Positions 1-7,503 of a stretch of DNA of 64,000 nt are shown here, in pieces. Numbering within the stretch: the stretch's first letter is position 1; every line of letters starts with the position of its first letter. Position numbers and translations under genes: made by a program. The notes beneath the pieces are model-generated. The model was not told the DNA's origin, searched no databases, and was given only the letters and a program-made list of their open reading frames with translations. The stretch is from Curtobacterium sp. S6 (GTDB lineage Bacteria; Actinomycetota; Actinomycetes; Actinomycetales; Micrococcaceae). The stretch is from the NCBI RefSeq assembly GCF_000710345.2, contig NZ_JHEL01000015.1, positions 1 to 64,000 of the forward strand, read 5' to 3'.

Positions 1-150
1 ACAATAGTTGTTGCAAGGGTTTGTAGGGCATGTTGGTGTGTCGCGTTCACTGTATGGTTTTGGGATAACAACCCTTATTTGAGGGGTTTGTTGTTTGATG
101 TAGGTTTCCCTGTTGCACACGTTTGTTGTGTGTGGTGGTGGTAGTTGGTT
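1..150 (+). other. 23S-5S rRNA internal spacer
   Basis: This stretch precedes the 5S gene and has no credible coding sequence. It is moderately AT-rich and contains a run around 30-75 that looks like the processed spacer which follows 23S rRNA in actinobacterial rrn operons. I infer that the 23S gene ends just left of the window. A reverse-strand reading frame spans positions 47-310, but it runs through the 5S gene and is not real. Confidence 0.6.
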
Positions 151-269
151 TTTCGGTGGTTATGGCAAGAGGGGTACACCCGGTCTCATTCCGAACCCGG
201 TAGTTAAGGCTCTTAGCGCTGATGGTACTGCACCCGGTAGGTGTGTGGGAGAGTAGGTCGCCGCCGAAA
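151..269 (+). rRNA. rrf: 5S ribosomal RNA
   Basis: About 119 nt. The first nine bases (TTTCGGTGG) pair with the last nine (CCGCCGAAA), forming helix I. Universal 5S signatures are visible: CATTCCGAACCCGG near 200, GATGGTACTGCACCCGG near 221-238, and GTGGGAGAGTAGGTCGCCGCC near the 3' end. It is the last gene of an rRNA operon entering from the left. The ends are set by helix I pairing and could be off by one or two bases. Confidence 0.97.
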
Positions 270-283
270 ATATTTTTGTGAGT

Positions 284-317
284 GTGTGGTGTGGGGGTTG
301 TGACCCCCACACCACAC
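284..317 (+). terminator. Perfect 15-bp hairpin directly after 5S rRNA
   Basis: Bases 284-298 pair perfectly with 303-317 around a TGTG loop. No T-tract follows, so by itself it is more likely a processing or RNA-protecting stem than a terminator. It acts in tandem with the hairpin and T-run at 347-416. Confidence 0.75.
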
Positions 318-346
318 CTGTTTAACCCGCTTTAAGAGCGGGAATG

Positions 347-416
347 AGGTGCTGGTCGGAAGTCGTCCGGAATGGCCGTGTGGTCGTTCGGATGGCTTCC
401 GATCAGCACCTTTTTT
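347..416 (+). terminator. rRNA operon intrinsic terminator
   Basis: Bases 347-362 pair with 396-411 (one G-T wobble), inner bases extend the stem, and a run of six T follows from 411. This is a classic Rho-independent terminator and marks the end of the rrn transcript. Confidence 0.9.
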
Positions 417-539
417 ATTGTCCGGGCGGCCTCGCGCGACAACGTTACTGGCCCGCCCCGGCGTCGGTCATCCCGATTTGAAGTCACGCTCCCGAAGTGG
501 TTTTGTGGTCCAGGACACAACGTATTCGGGAGAGGCTTC

Positions 540-1733
540 ATGGCTGACGAGGGTGATGGGCGCTTAGGGACGTCGGGGGCGTTGTCTGGCGTGATCGTGG
601 CCGATTTTTCGCGTGTTCTGGCCGGCCCGTACTGCACGATGCTGCTGGCCGATATGGGTGCGACCGTCATCAAGGTCGAAGGGCCCGCTGGGGACGACAC
701 CCGGCAGTGGCAGCCTCCGGACTACGACGGCGAGAGCACGTATTTTCTCTCCGTGAATCGTGGCAAGCACGCTATCCGGCTGGATCTCAAGGATGCGGAC
801 GACTTGCGGACCGCGTACGGCATTATCGGCGCCGCGGATGTTTTCATCGAGAACTATAAGCCGGGCGGGCTGGCTCAGTTCGGACTGGACGCTGCTTCCG
901 TCGAGCGGCGATGGCCCCGACTGATTCACGCGAGCATCACGGGATTCGGTCCTCACGGTGCGACCGCATTGCCCGGTTATGACCTTTTGGCGCAGGCCGC
1001 CTCCGGAATGATGAACCTGACGGGTTCCCCGGATGGCCCGCCGCAGCGCATGGGCGTGGCGCTGTTCGACGTCGTGACGGGGTTGCACGCCGCACTCGGC
1101 ATTCTGGCGGCTCTTCGTGACAGGGAGGCCTCCGGCCTGGGGCAACGCGTCGATGTGAACCTGATGTCCTCCGCTCTTTCGGGGCTCGTGAACCAGACAT
1201 CAGGCTACGTCGCCGGGGGCGTGGTACCTCATCGCATGGGTAACGACCACCCGAGCCTCTTCCCCTACGGGCCGTTTTCCACCGGTGACGGAATTCTGGT
1301 GATTTGTGTCGGCAACGATGCACAATTTCGGATCTTATCCGCCGAATTGGGGGCCCCGGAATGGGCCGATGACCCAGACTTTTCGACGATGCGCGGCAGA
1401 AACGCGCATCGCGATAGATTGCGTGAGCTCATTCAGGACCGCCTATCGCATGCGGGCAGCGACGAGTGGTTCACGCGTCTCAGGGACGCAGGATTGCCGT
1501 GCTCGCCCATTCTGGATGTCCAAGGAGGTGTTCGCTTTGCCGAGGAACTCGGGCTGTCGCCGGTGGTTGAGGCCGGCACAGGCCCTTCTGCCGTTCCGAC
1601 CATCAAGGACCCCATCGAATTTAGCCGGAGCCGCACGAGCTATGACAAGGCTCCGCCGAGGCTCGACGAGGATCGGGAGGCCGTCCTGACGTGGCTTGCC
1701 GCCCGTGACCAAGCCTCCCCGGATCATCGATAG
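540..1733 (+). CDS. CaiB/BaiF class III CoA-transferase, probably succinyl-CoA:glutarate CoA-transferase
   Basis: 397 aa, normal for the formyl-CoA/carnitine CoA-transferase family, which moves CoA between carboxylic acids through an aspartyl-CoA thioester. The start is ATG 540 behind GGGAGAGG; in-frame upstream codons lie in the rRNA terminator. Visible features are the N-terminal fold (VADFSRVLAGPYCTMLLADMGA, about residues 20-42), RLDLK near 80, and the likely catalytic Asp177 in ALFDVVTG. The next gene, 36 nt downstream, is a glutaryl-CoA dehydrogenase. Human SUGCT, in this family, activates glutarate with succinyl-CoA, so I infer glutarate as substrate here. The family is certain; the substrate comes from context only. 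Confidence 0.85.
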   Translation: MADEGDGRLGTSGALSGVIVADFSRVLAGPYCTMLLADMGATVIKVEGPAGDDTRQWQPPDYDGESTYFLSVNRGKHAIRLDLKDADDLRTAYGIIGAADVFIENYKPGGLAQFGLDAASVERRWPRLIHASITGFGPHGATALPGYDLLAQAASGMMNLTGSPDGPPQRMGVALFDVVTGLHAALGILAALRDREASGLGQRVDVNLMSSALSGLVNQTSGYVAGGVVPHRMGNDHPSLFPYGPFSTGDGILVICVGNDAQFRILSAELGAPEWADDPDFSTMRGRNAHRDRLRELIQDRLSHAGSDEWFTRLRDAGLPCSPILDVQGGVRFAEELGLSPVVEAGTGPSAVPTIKDPIEFSRSRTSYDKAPPRLDEDREAVLTWLAARDQASPDHR

Positions 1734-1769
1734 CAGCTCACCGTGTACCGCCCACAGTTAGGATCAACC

Positions 1770-2972
1770 ATGTCGAATCACCCCAGCGACCTGCTCAATA
1801 TCGAGGCTCAATTTACCGACGACGAGCTTGCGGTGAGGGACCGCGTCGCCGAGTTTGTGGCCCGGCGGATTCGCCCGAATATTGCCGAGTGGTTCGACAA
1901 CGCCGTCTTGCCCACGGAATTGCTCCCGGAAATGGCGGAGCTCGGTCTGTTCGGCATGCATCTGCAGGGATACGGATGCGCCGGTCGGAGCGCCGTCGAC
2001 TACGGCCTCGCCATGCAGGAGATGGAAGCAGGAGACGCCGGCCTGCGCACGGTCGTGTCCGTGCAGGGCTCCTTGGCGATGTCCGCCATCTACAAGAACG
2101 GTTCGGAATCGCAGAAGCAAGAGTGGCTCCCGAAGATGGCTTCCGGTGAGGTGATCGGCTGTTTCGGCCTGACGGAACCGTCCGCGGGTTCCGATCCTTC
2201 GGCCATGGAGACCCGCGCGCGCAAGGTCGGAGGGGAATGGATCCTGAACGGAAGCAAACGATGGATCGGTCTGGCGAGTATCGCCGGCGTCGCCATCATC
2301 TGGGCGAAGGCCTCCAGGGAAGACCTGGGAATGGAGGACGACGGGCGCGAGGGCGATGTCGTGCGCGGATTCATCGTTCCCACCAGCACCCCGGGCTTCG
2401 AGGCCACGCCCATCACCCAGAAGCTCTCGATGCGGGCCTCGCTGCAGTGCACGGTCGAAATGACGGATGTGCGTCTGCCCGACGACGCCTTGTTGCCGAA
2501 GAATCCCGGTCTGAGGGGTCCTTTCGCGTGCCTCTCCGAGGCCCGATACGGCATCGTGTGGGGCTCCATGGGTTCGGCCAGGGACGCCCTGGAAGCCGCG
2601 ATGAGCTACGCCGATGAACGACTCCAATTCGGCAAGCCTCTCAGTTCATATCAGCTCACCCAAAAGAAACTCGTGGATATGGCCCTGGAACTGAATAAGG
2701 GACAGCTGGTGGCACTTCGTCTCGGGAGGGCTAAGGACGAGGGCACGCTCGAAAATCACATGATTTCCGTGGGAAAGCTCAACAATGCCCGATCGGCCAT
2801 CCAGATTTGTCGTGAGGCCCGAACCATTTTTGGTGGCAACGGTATCAACGGCGATTACTCGCCCCTCAGGCACGCCAACAATTTGGAGTCGGTGCGCACC
2901 TACGAGGGTACCGACGAAGTGCACACGCTGATCCTCGGGCAGAAACTCACGGGGCAGAACGCCTTTCGGTAG
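1770..2972 (+). CDS. gcdH: Glutaryl-CoA dehydrogenase (FAD, decarboxylating)
   Basis: 400 aa acyl-CoA dehydrogenase that oxidises and decarboxylates glutaryl-CoA to crotonyl-CoA, passing electrons to ETF. Start ATG 1770 has TTAGGA upstream; an in-frame GTG at 1743 is less likely. GCDH-specific features: Arg93 in GLRTVVSVQGSL, matching the carboxylate-binding Arg94 of human GCDH; CFGLTEPSAGSDPSAMETRA at 131-150; the catalytic base Glu379 in RTYEGTDEVHTLILG; and an FGGNGI segment at 354-359. These separate it from short-chain acyl-CoA dehydrogenases. It forms a two-gene unit with the upstream CoA-transferase and would act in glutarate, lysine or tryptophan breakdown. Confidence 0.92.
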   Translation: MSNHPSDLLNIEAQFTDDELAVRDRVAEFVARRIRPNIAEWFDNAVLPTELLPEMAELGLFGMHLQGYGCAGRSAVDYGLAMQEMEAGDAGLRTVVSVQGSLAMSAIYKNGSESQKQEWLPKMASGEVIGCFGLTEPSAGSDPSAMETRARKVGGEWILNGSKRWIGLASIAGVAIIWAKASREDLGMEDDGREGDVVRGFIVPTSTPGFEATPITQKLSMRASLQCTVEMTDVRLPDDALLPKNPGLRGPFACLSEARYGIVWGSMGSARDALEAAMSYADERLQFGKPLSSYQLTQKKLVDMALELNKGQLVALRLGRAKDEGTLENHMISVGKLNNARSAIQICREARTIFGGNGINGDYSPLRHANNLESVRTYEGTDEVHTLILGQKLTGQNAFR

Positions 2973-3113
2973 GTGACGAGTCGGACATCATGACCGTCCG
3001 GGGCCATCCGGTGTCCCGAAGTCGAAGCAACGTGCGTAAACTTTCCAGAAGGACCGCGTGGGCACGGCGACATTGGCCGGGTCCACGTACTACGTACATA
3101 GAGGAGAACCAGC

Positions 3114-4361
3114 TTGGCTGAGGACGATCGCAGGCATTCGAGGCGCGGGGACGACCGCCATCAGAACCGCCGACCGGGCCAAGGCGGCCCCGGACGCAGC
3201 GGAGGACCCGGCCGCAGCGGCGGGCCCGGCCGAAGCGGGGGCCCGGGACGACGAGACGAGCGTGAGGCGAATAATCGCGGGCGAGACCGCGACCGCCGCT
3301 ACAACGATCGGAAGCCCTATGACAGGAACGACCGGGACCCGCGTCGCAACGACCAGGATCCCGCGGGCCGTTTCGGTCGTGACCACCGCGATCAGCGACC
3401 CAACCGTGACGGTTATCGACCCTCCCGGCCGAAGGCCCCCGAGATCGATGAAGAGGTGACCGGGCGCGAACTCGATCGGTCGGTTCTCAGCGAGCTGAGG
3501 GTCCTCGAAAAGGACAATGCCGACGTCGTAGCCAAGCACCTCGTGATGGCCAGCCAATACCTGGAGGTCGATCCCGAGTTCGCCCTCGAGCACGCGCAGG
3601 CCGCGGTGCGTCGGGGCGGCCGGGTGGCCGCGGTGCGTGAGGCCGCCGCGATCGCCGCCTACGTCGCCGAGCAATTCGACGTGGCCCTGCGCGAGCTGCG
3701 CACCCACCGCCGGATGACCGGTTCCCACGAACACATCGCCCTGATCGTCGATTGCGAGCGTGCGTTGGGCCGCATCGACAAGGCCCTGGAAACCGCCAGC
3801 GACCCGGAATTGGCCGACCTGCGTGGGGCGGAGAAGGCTGAATTGGCCATGGTGGTCTCGGGCATTCACCGCGATAAGTCCGACTTGGCCCAGGCCAAGA
3901 AGTCCCTGGAAATCCCGGAGCTGAACCGGCAGAAGGCCTTCTCGTACAGCCCACGGCTGTTCAGCGCCTACGCTGACGTCCTGGAAGAGATGGGACAGGC
4001 CAAAGAGGCCGCGTCGTGGGCTCGGCTGTCGGTCGTCGCCGAGGCCGCGCTCGGCCAGGGACAGTTCGAAGAGCCCGAGATCTACGAGATCGAGGTCCTG
4101 CCCGAGGAAGCCCCCGCAGCGAACGAGGCGGAAGGTGGGGTTGACCTCGAAGAAGCCATGATCGAACAGCGTGAGATCCCTGAGCCTCAGCCGACCGACG
4201 AGCTCTCGGAAACCGAGCACGAGGAACTGACACCCTCGCAGCAGGCCACCGAGCAGATTGCTTCTCCTGACGAGGCCAACGACGAGGCTAGCGTCGGCCC
4301 CGACGCAGACCCGGAGACCGACCGGGACTCCACGATGGAACCCGGGCGAGAGGAAGACTAG
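3114..4361 (+). CDS. TPR-like cytoplasmic protein with glycine-arginine-rich repeats
   Basis: 415 aa from TTG 3114, chosen for the GAGGAG ribosome site at 3101-3106. The first ~100 residues are basic and disordered (RDRDRRYNDR, PYDRNDRDPRRND), with a GGPGRS motif repeated three to four times that is encoded by tandem 18-nt units at 3183-3254. Residues ~110-300 form TPR-like helices (MASQYLEVDPEFALEHAQAAVR). The tail is acidic. It heads the conserved cluster that continues into the HAD phosphatase and TlyA, in the position of mycobacterial Rv1691. The RGG-like tail suggests RNA or ribosome contact, but the function is unknown. Confidence 0.85.
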   Translation: MAEDDRRHSRRGDDRHQNRRPGQGGPGRSGGPGRSGGPGRSGGPGRRDEREANNRGRDRDRRYNDRKPYDRNDRDPRRNDQDPAGRFGRDHRDQRPNRDGYRPSRPKAPEIDEEVTGRELDRSVLSELRVLEKDNADVVAKHLVMASQYLEVDPEFALEHAQAAVRRGGRVAAVREAAAIAAYVAEQFDVALRELRTHRRMTGSHEHIALIVDCERALGRIDKALETASDPELADLRGAEKAELAMVVSGIHRDKSDLAQAKKSLEIPELNRQKAFSYSPRLFSAYADVLEEMGQAKEAASWARLSVVAEAALGQGQFEEPEIYEIEVLPEEAPAANEAEGGVDLEEAMIEQREIPEPQPTDELSETEHEELTPSQQATEQIASPDEANDEASVGPDADPETDRDSTMEPGREED

Positions 4362-4368
4362 TCCCTTC

Positions 4369-5367
4369 ATGAACGCCCTGATCTCGAGCTATGACGCGAT
4401 CCTGTCCGACCTCGACGGGGTCGTCTATGCGGGGCCCGACCCGATCGACGGCGCCGTCGAGTCTTTGAACAAGGCGTCCGAGACCGGTGTCGCGGTGGCC
4501 TACGTGACCAATAACGCGTCACGGTCGGTCCAGACCGTCGCCGACCATCTGTCTTCGCTGGGGCTGTCCGTGGACGCTGACCACGTGGTCAGTGCCGCCC
4601 AATCGGCCGCTCGGCTTGCCGCCGATCAGCTCGGCGCCGGAGCCCCGGTGGCGATTTGCGGGTCGCAGGCCCTGGCCGAGTGCGCGCGGGAGGTGGGGCT
4701 TCGCGTCGTCGGTTTCGACGAGAGCCCCCGAGCGGTTCTGCAGGGCTTCGATCCGGGCCTCGGCTGGCAAGACCTCGCGGAAGCTTCATATACCTTGGCG
4801 AATCCATCGATTCGTTGGATCGTCTCGAACACCGATCTGACCATCCCCAAGGAACGGGGCATAGCACCGGGAAACGGCACGCTCGTCAACGCGGTCGCCG
4901 CGGCCACCGGCCGAGCGCCCGAAATCGCGGGCAAGCCGGGGGCCGCCATCTTCCGGACCATCATGGCGCGCCTCGGGGTCTCGGATCCGGTGGTCGTGGG
5001 TGACCGGCTGGATACCGATATTCTGGGCGCCAACAACGCGCAATTGCCGAGCATCGCCGTCATGACAGGAGTCCAGACCTGGGCGGACATCGTCAATGCC
5101 CGGACGGACGAGCGCCCGACGTACGTCGTCGGGAATCTCCGAGAGCTTTTCGACCCGTATGACCAACCGCGTCTGGATGAGGTCGACGGTCAGGTCACGG
5201 CGGTGATTCCGGATCTGGTGACCGCGACGGTCCAGGAGGATCGCGTGAGGATCGACGCCCACGAATCCGCGACGGAGACCCTCATCGGTAGGACGGCCGC
5301 CGCGGCGTGGTGGGCCGCACATCCGGAGACCGAGGAAGCGACCTCCGCGAGGATGATCCGCGGATGA
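4369..5367 (+). CDS. HAD-superfamily IIA hydrolase, NagD-like phosphatase
   Basis: 332 aa from ATG 4369, seven bases after the previous stop, with GAGAGGAAG upstream. HAD motifs: motif I DAILSDLDGVVY (nucleophile Asp and acid/base Asp), motif II YVTNNASRS, and the C-terminal motif VVVGDRLDTDILGANNA binding Mg. The cap region matches the NagD/phosphoglycolate phosphatase subfamily. Known members dephosphorylate sugar phosphates, 2-phosphoglycolate or glycerol-3-phosphate; the substrate cannot be read from sequence. It overlaps the next gene by ATGA. Confidence 0.92.
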   Translation: MNALISSYDAILSDLDGVVYAGPDPIDGAVESLNKASETGVAVAYVTNNASRSVQTVADHLSSLGLSVDADHVVSAAQSAARLAADQLGAGAPVAICGSQALAECAREVGLRVVGFDESPRAVLQGFDPGLGWQDLAEASYTLANPSIRWIVSNTDLTIPKERGIAPGNGTLVNAVAAATGRAPEIAGKPGAAIFRTIMARLGVSDPVVVGDRLDTDILGANNAQLPSIAVMTGVQTWADIVNARTDERPTYVVGNLRELFDPYDQPRLDEVDGQVTAVIPDLVTATVQEDRVRIDAHESATETLIGRTAAAAWWAAHPETEEATSARMIRG

Positions 5368-5675
5368 GTACCCCGGGCGAGGAGGAGACCTTCGGTCCCG
5401 ACGTTGAGGGAACGGACCACGAGGCCCGGGAACGACGCGACGCGCTTTCCGCCGACCTGGAGGCCTTCGGGCGGGCCGGCACCGAGGAGGTTCTCAACGG
5501 CCTGCTGGATCGGCTGGAGACCGCCCCCGTGGCGGAGCACGCGGAGATCTACGACAATTTGCACTCCCAGCTTCGCGCGTTGCTCGACCGGGACCCGTCG
5601 GCGCTGCCCTCGGGGCTGGTCCCGTCGCAGGAATCGGCGGCACCGGGTGAGGATCATGGGAGCGACACCGCGTGA
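5364..5675 (+). CDS. Small conserved hypothetical protein between HAD phosphatase and tlyA
   Basis: 103 aa, mostly acidic and helical. The start is ATG 5364, overlapping the upstream stop (ATGA), and the gene ends overlapping the tlyA start (GTGA). A central helical segment (VLNGLLDRLETAPVAEHAEIYDNLHSQL) is flanked by Glu/Ser/Pro-rich disordered ends. Its position matches the small protein found at this place in mycobacteria (Rv1693). No function is assigned; the tight overlaps on both sides imply translational coupling and that it is a real gene. Confidence 0.85.
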   Translation: MSTPGEEETFGPDVEGTDHEARERRDALSADLEAFGRAGTEEVLNGLLDRLETAPVAEHAEIYDNLHSQLRALLDRDPSALPSGLVPSQESAAPGEDHGSDTA

Positions 5676-6457
5676 GGATCGACAGGTGGTTGGTCGAGCA
5701 TGGATACGCTGCCTCTCGGACCTTGGCGGCCAAAGCAATCGAGGCCGGGCGGGTGTCCTTGAACGGTCGAGTCGTGAGCAAACCGTCGCGGCCGGTCGAG
5801 GCCGAGGACCACGTGGGCGTGTCCGAGCCCGAAACGCCCGAATACGTCAGCCGCGCCGGGCATAAATTGGCCGGAGCCCTTCGGGCCTTCCCGGATATCA
5901 GGGCCGACGGATTGCGCTGTCTGGACGCCGGCGCGTCCACCGGTGGGTTTACACAAGTCCTGCTGGAGTCCGGAGCGGCCCAGGTTACGGCCGTCGATGT
6001 CGGCCACGGTCAGCTCGATTCCCGGATCCGCGGCGACGCTCGTGTCACGGCGATCGAAGGGCTCAATGTCAGGGACCTGACCTGCGAAGTCATCGGGGGA
6101 CCGGTGGACCTGGTGGTCGGGGACCTGTCCTTCATCTCGTTGAGGCTCGTCGTGGAGCCGCTGTCCCGGGTCACCCGGGCCGGAGGGTCACTGATCCTCA
6201 TGGTCAAGCCGCAGTTCGAGGTCGGACGGTCGAGGCTTGGCAAGGGCGGCGTGGTGCGCGACGACGCGGATCGTGAGGCCGCGATCGAAGGCGTCCGCGT
6301 GGCCTCTCGGGCCGCGGGACTCGAGATTGTCGGCGAACAGCCCTCGGGGCTGCCGGGCCAGAATGGCAACCGCGAACACTTCCTGCATTTGCGCAAACCC
6401 GCGACCGACGCTTCCGGGGGTGAGCGAGAAAAGCTCGGTAGCGCCGAGCCCCGCTAG
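5672..6457 (+). CDS. tlyA: TlyA 2'-O-ribose rRNA methyltransferase
   Basis: 261 aa from GTG 5672, overlapping the upstream stop by four bases. An S4 RNA-binding domain covers about residues 1-60 (RIDRWLVEHGYAASRTLAAK). An FtsJ/RrmJ-type SAM methyltransferase domain follows, with CLDAGASTGGFTQVLLESGA as the SAM-binding loop, VDVGHGQLD, and the catalytic-region motif DLVVGDLSFISL. Mycobacterial TlyA methylates C1409 of 16S and C1920 of 23S rRNA, creating the capreomycin-binding site; I infer the same role. A small stem (6433-6438 with 6444-6449) lies at the 3' end of the gene. Confidence 0.95.
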   Translation: MRIDRWLVEHGYAASRTLAAKAIEAGRVSLNGRVVSKPSRPVEAEDHVGVSEPETPEYVSRAGHKLAGALRAFPDIRADGLRCLDAGASTGGFTQVLLESGAAQVTAVDVGHGQLDSRIRGDARVTAIEGLNVRDLTCEVIGGPVDLVVGDLSFISLRLVVEPLSRVTRAGGSLILMVKPQFEVGRSRLGKGGVVRDDADREAAIEGVRVASRAAGLEIVGEQPSGLPGQNGNREHFLHLRKPATDASGGEREKLGSAEPR

Positions 6458-6484
6458 GAGTCTTAAAGTGTCAGTCCACTCGCC

Positions 6485-6490
6485 TAATGT
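6485..6490 (+). promoter_or_regulatory. Possible -10 element ahead of nadK-recN
   Basis: TAATGT at 6485-6490 has TTAAAG 16 bases upstream (6463-6468). It lies in the 89-base gap between tlyA and nadK, the only sizeable gap in this run, so it could supply an internal promoter for nadK-recN. Weak match, by eye only; no LexA-type box was seen. Confidence 0.35.
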
Positions 6491-6546
6491 AGAACTACGG
6501 AACAGGCCTGGAGTCAGGACCGCCCACGTCGGAAGGCAAGCAGAGC

Positions 6547-7503
6547 ATGAGCCGCAAGATACTTCTCTTCGCGCACACCGGGCGCGCCGAGGCCACGGCC
6601 GCGGCGACGCAAGCGTGCGTGCGCCTTCACCAGGCGGGCCTCACCCCCGTGATGAGTCGCGCGGACCTCGAAATTCTGCGCGGCACGGAGGCCGAGACCG
6701 TCGGTGTTCAGGTCATTAACGAAAACGTGCCGTTGGACGACATCGAACTGGGGGTCGTGCTCGGCGGCGACGGATCCATCCTGCGGGCCGCGGAGATTAT
6801 CCGTCACACCAATATCCCCCTGATCGGGGTCAACCTGGGCCACGTCGGCTTCCTGGCGGAATCGGAACGTAGCGACCTGGACGAAACCGTCGACCACATC
6901 GTCAATCGCTCGTACACGGTCGAAGAGCGCATGGCCATCGACGTGCTGGTGTGGAACTCGGGGAGGGCGCTGACGCACACCTGGGCCTTGAACGAGGTGT
7001 CCGTGGAAAAAGGCAATCGGGAAAAAATGATCGAAGTCGTGATGGAAGTGGACGGACGACCGCTCAGCACTTTCGGGTGTGACGGCGTCGTGATGGCCAC
7101 GCCGACCGGATCCACGGCCTACGCCTTTTCCGGTGGCGGGCCGATCGTGTGGCCGGAGGTCGAGGCCATGCTCATGGTTCCGCTCAGCGCCCACGCCCTC
7201 TTCGCGCGTCCCTTGGTGACGGCGCCCACCTCCACCATGGCGGTGGAGATACTTCCGACCAACGGCCATGACGGTGTTCTCTGGTGCGATGGGCGGCGGA
7301 CCACGCAGTTGCCTCCCGGCTCCCGGATCGAGGTCAAGCGTTCGGATAAACCCGTCCGCCTCGCCCGTATTCATCCGGCCCCGTTCTCGGAGCGCCTGGT
7401 ACGCAAATTCGACCTGCCGACGCGCGGGTGGCGTGGGCCGGTCGACCGCGGGCAGGGCGCCGACCGCACAGAGCCCGTGGGCGAGGGAGTGGAGAACCCA
7501 TGA
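6547..7503 (+). CDS. nadK: NAD kinase
   Basis: 318 aa from ATG 6547 with GGAAGG about 10 bases upstream. It phosphorylates NAD to NADP using ATP or polyphosphate. The diagnostic GGDGS motif is at residues 73-77 (VLGGDGSILRAAE), followed by the NE/D-type segment ALNEVSVEK and the glycine-rich loop CDGVVMATPTGSTAYAFSGGGPIV. The C-terminus carries a short disordered extension. It overlaps recN by ATGA at 7500-7503, so the two are co-translated as in other actinobacteria. Confidence 0.96.
   Translation: MSRKILLFAHTGRAEATAAATQACVRLHQAGLTPVMSRADLEILRGTEAETVGVQVINENVPLDDIELGVVLGGDGSILRAAEIIRHTNIPLIGVNLGHVGFLAESERSDLDETVDHIVNRSYTVEERMAIDVLVWNSGRALTHTWALNEVSVEKGNREKMIEVVMEVDGRPLSTFGCDGVVMATPTGSTAYAFSGGGPIVWPEVEAMLMVPLSAHALFARPLVTAPTSTMAVEILPTNGHDGVLWCDGRRTTQLPPGSRIEVKRSDKPVRLARIHPAPFSERLVRKFDLPTRGWRGPVDRGQGADRTEPVGEGVENP

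Noticed and set aside
47-310. Reverse-strand frame over the 5S rRNA
   Set aside because: It runs through the rRNA gene and its hairpin; it is not protein coding.
3090-4370. Reverse-strand frame opposite the TPR protein
   Set aside because: Nearly co-extensive with the real gene and lacks a ribosome site. The plus-strand gene has a good site and conserved context.
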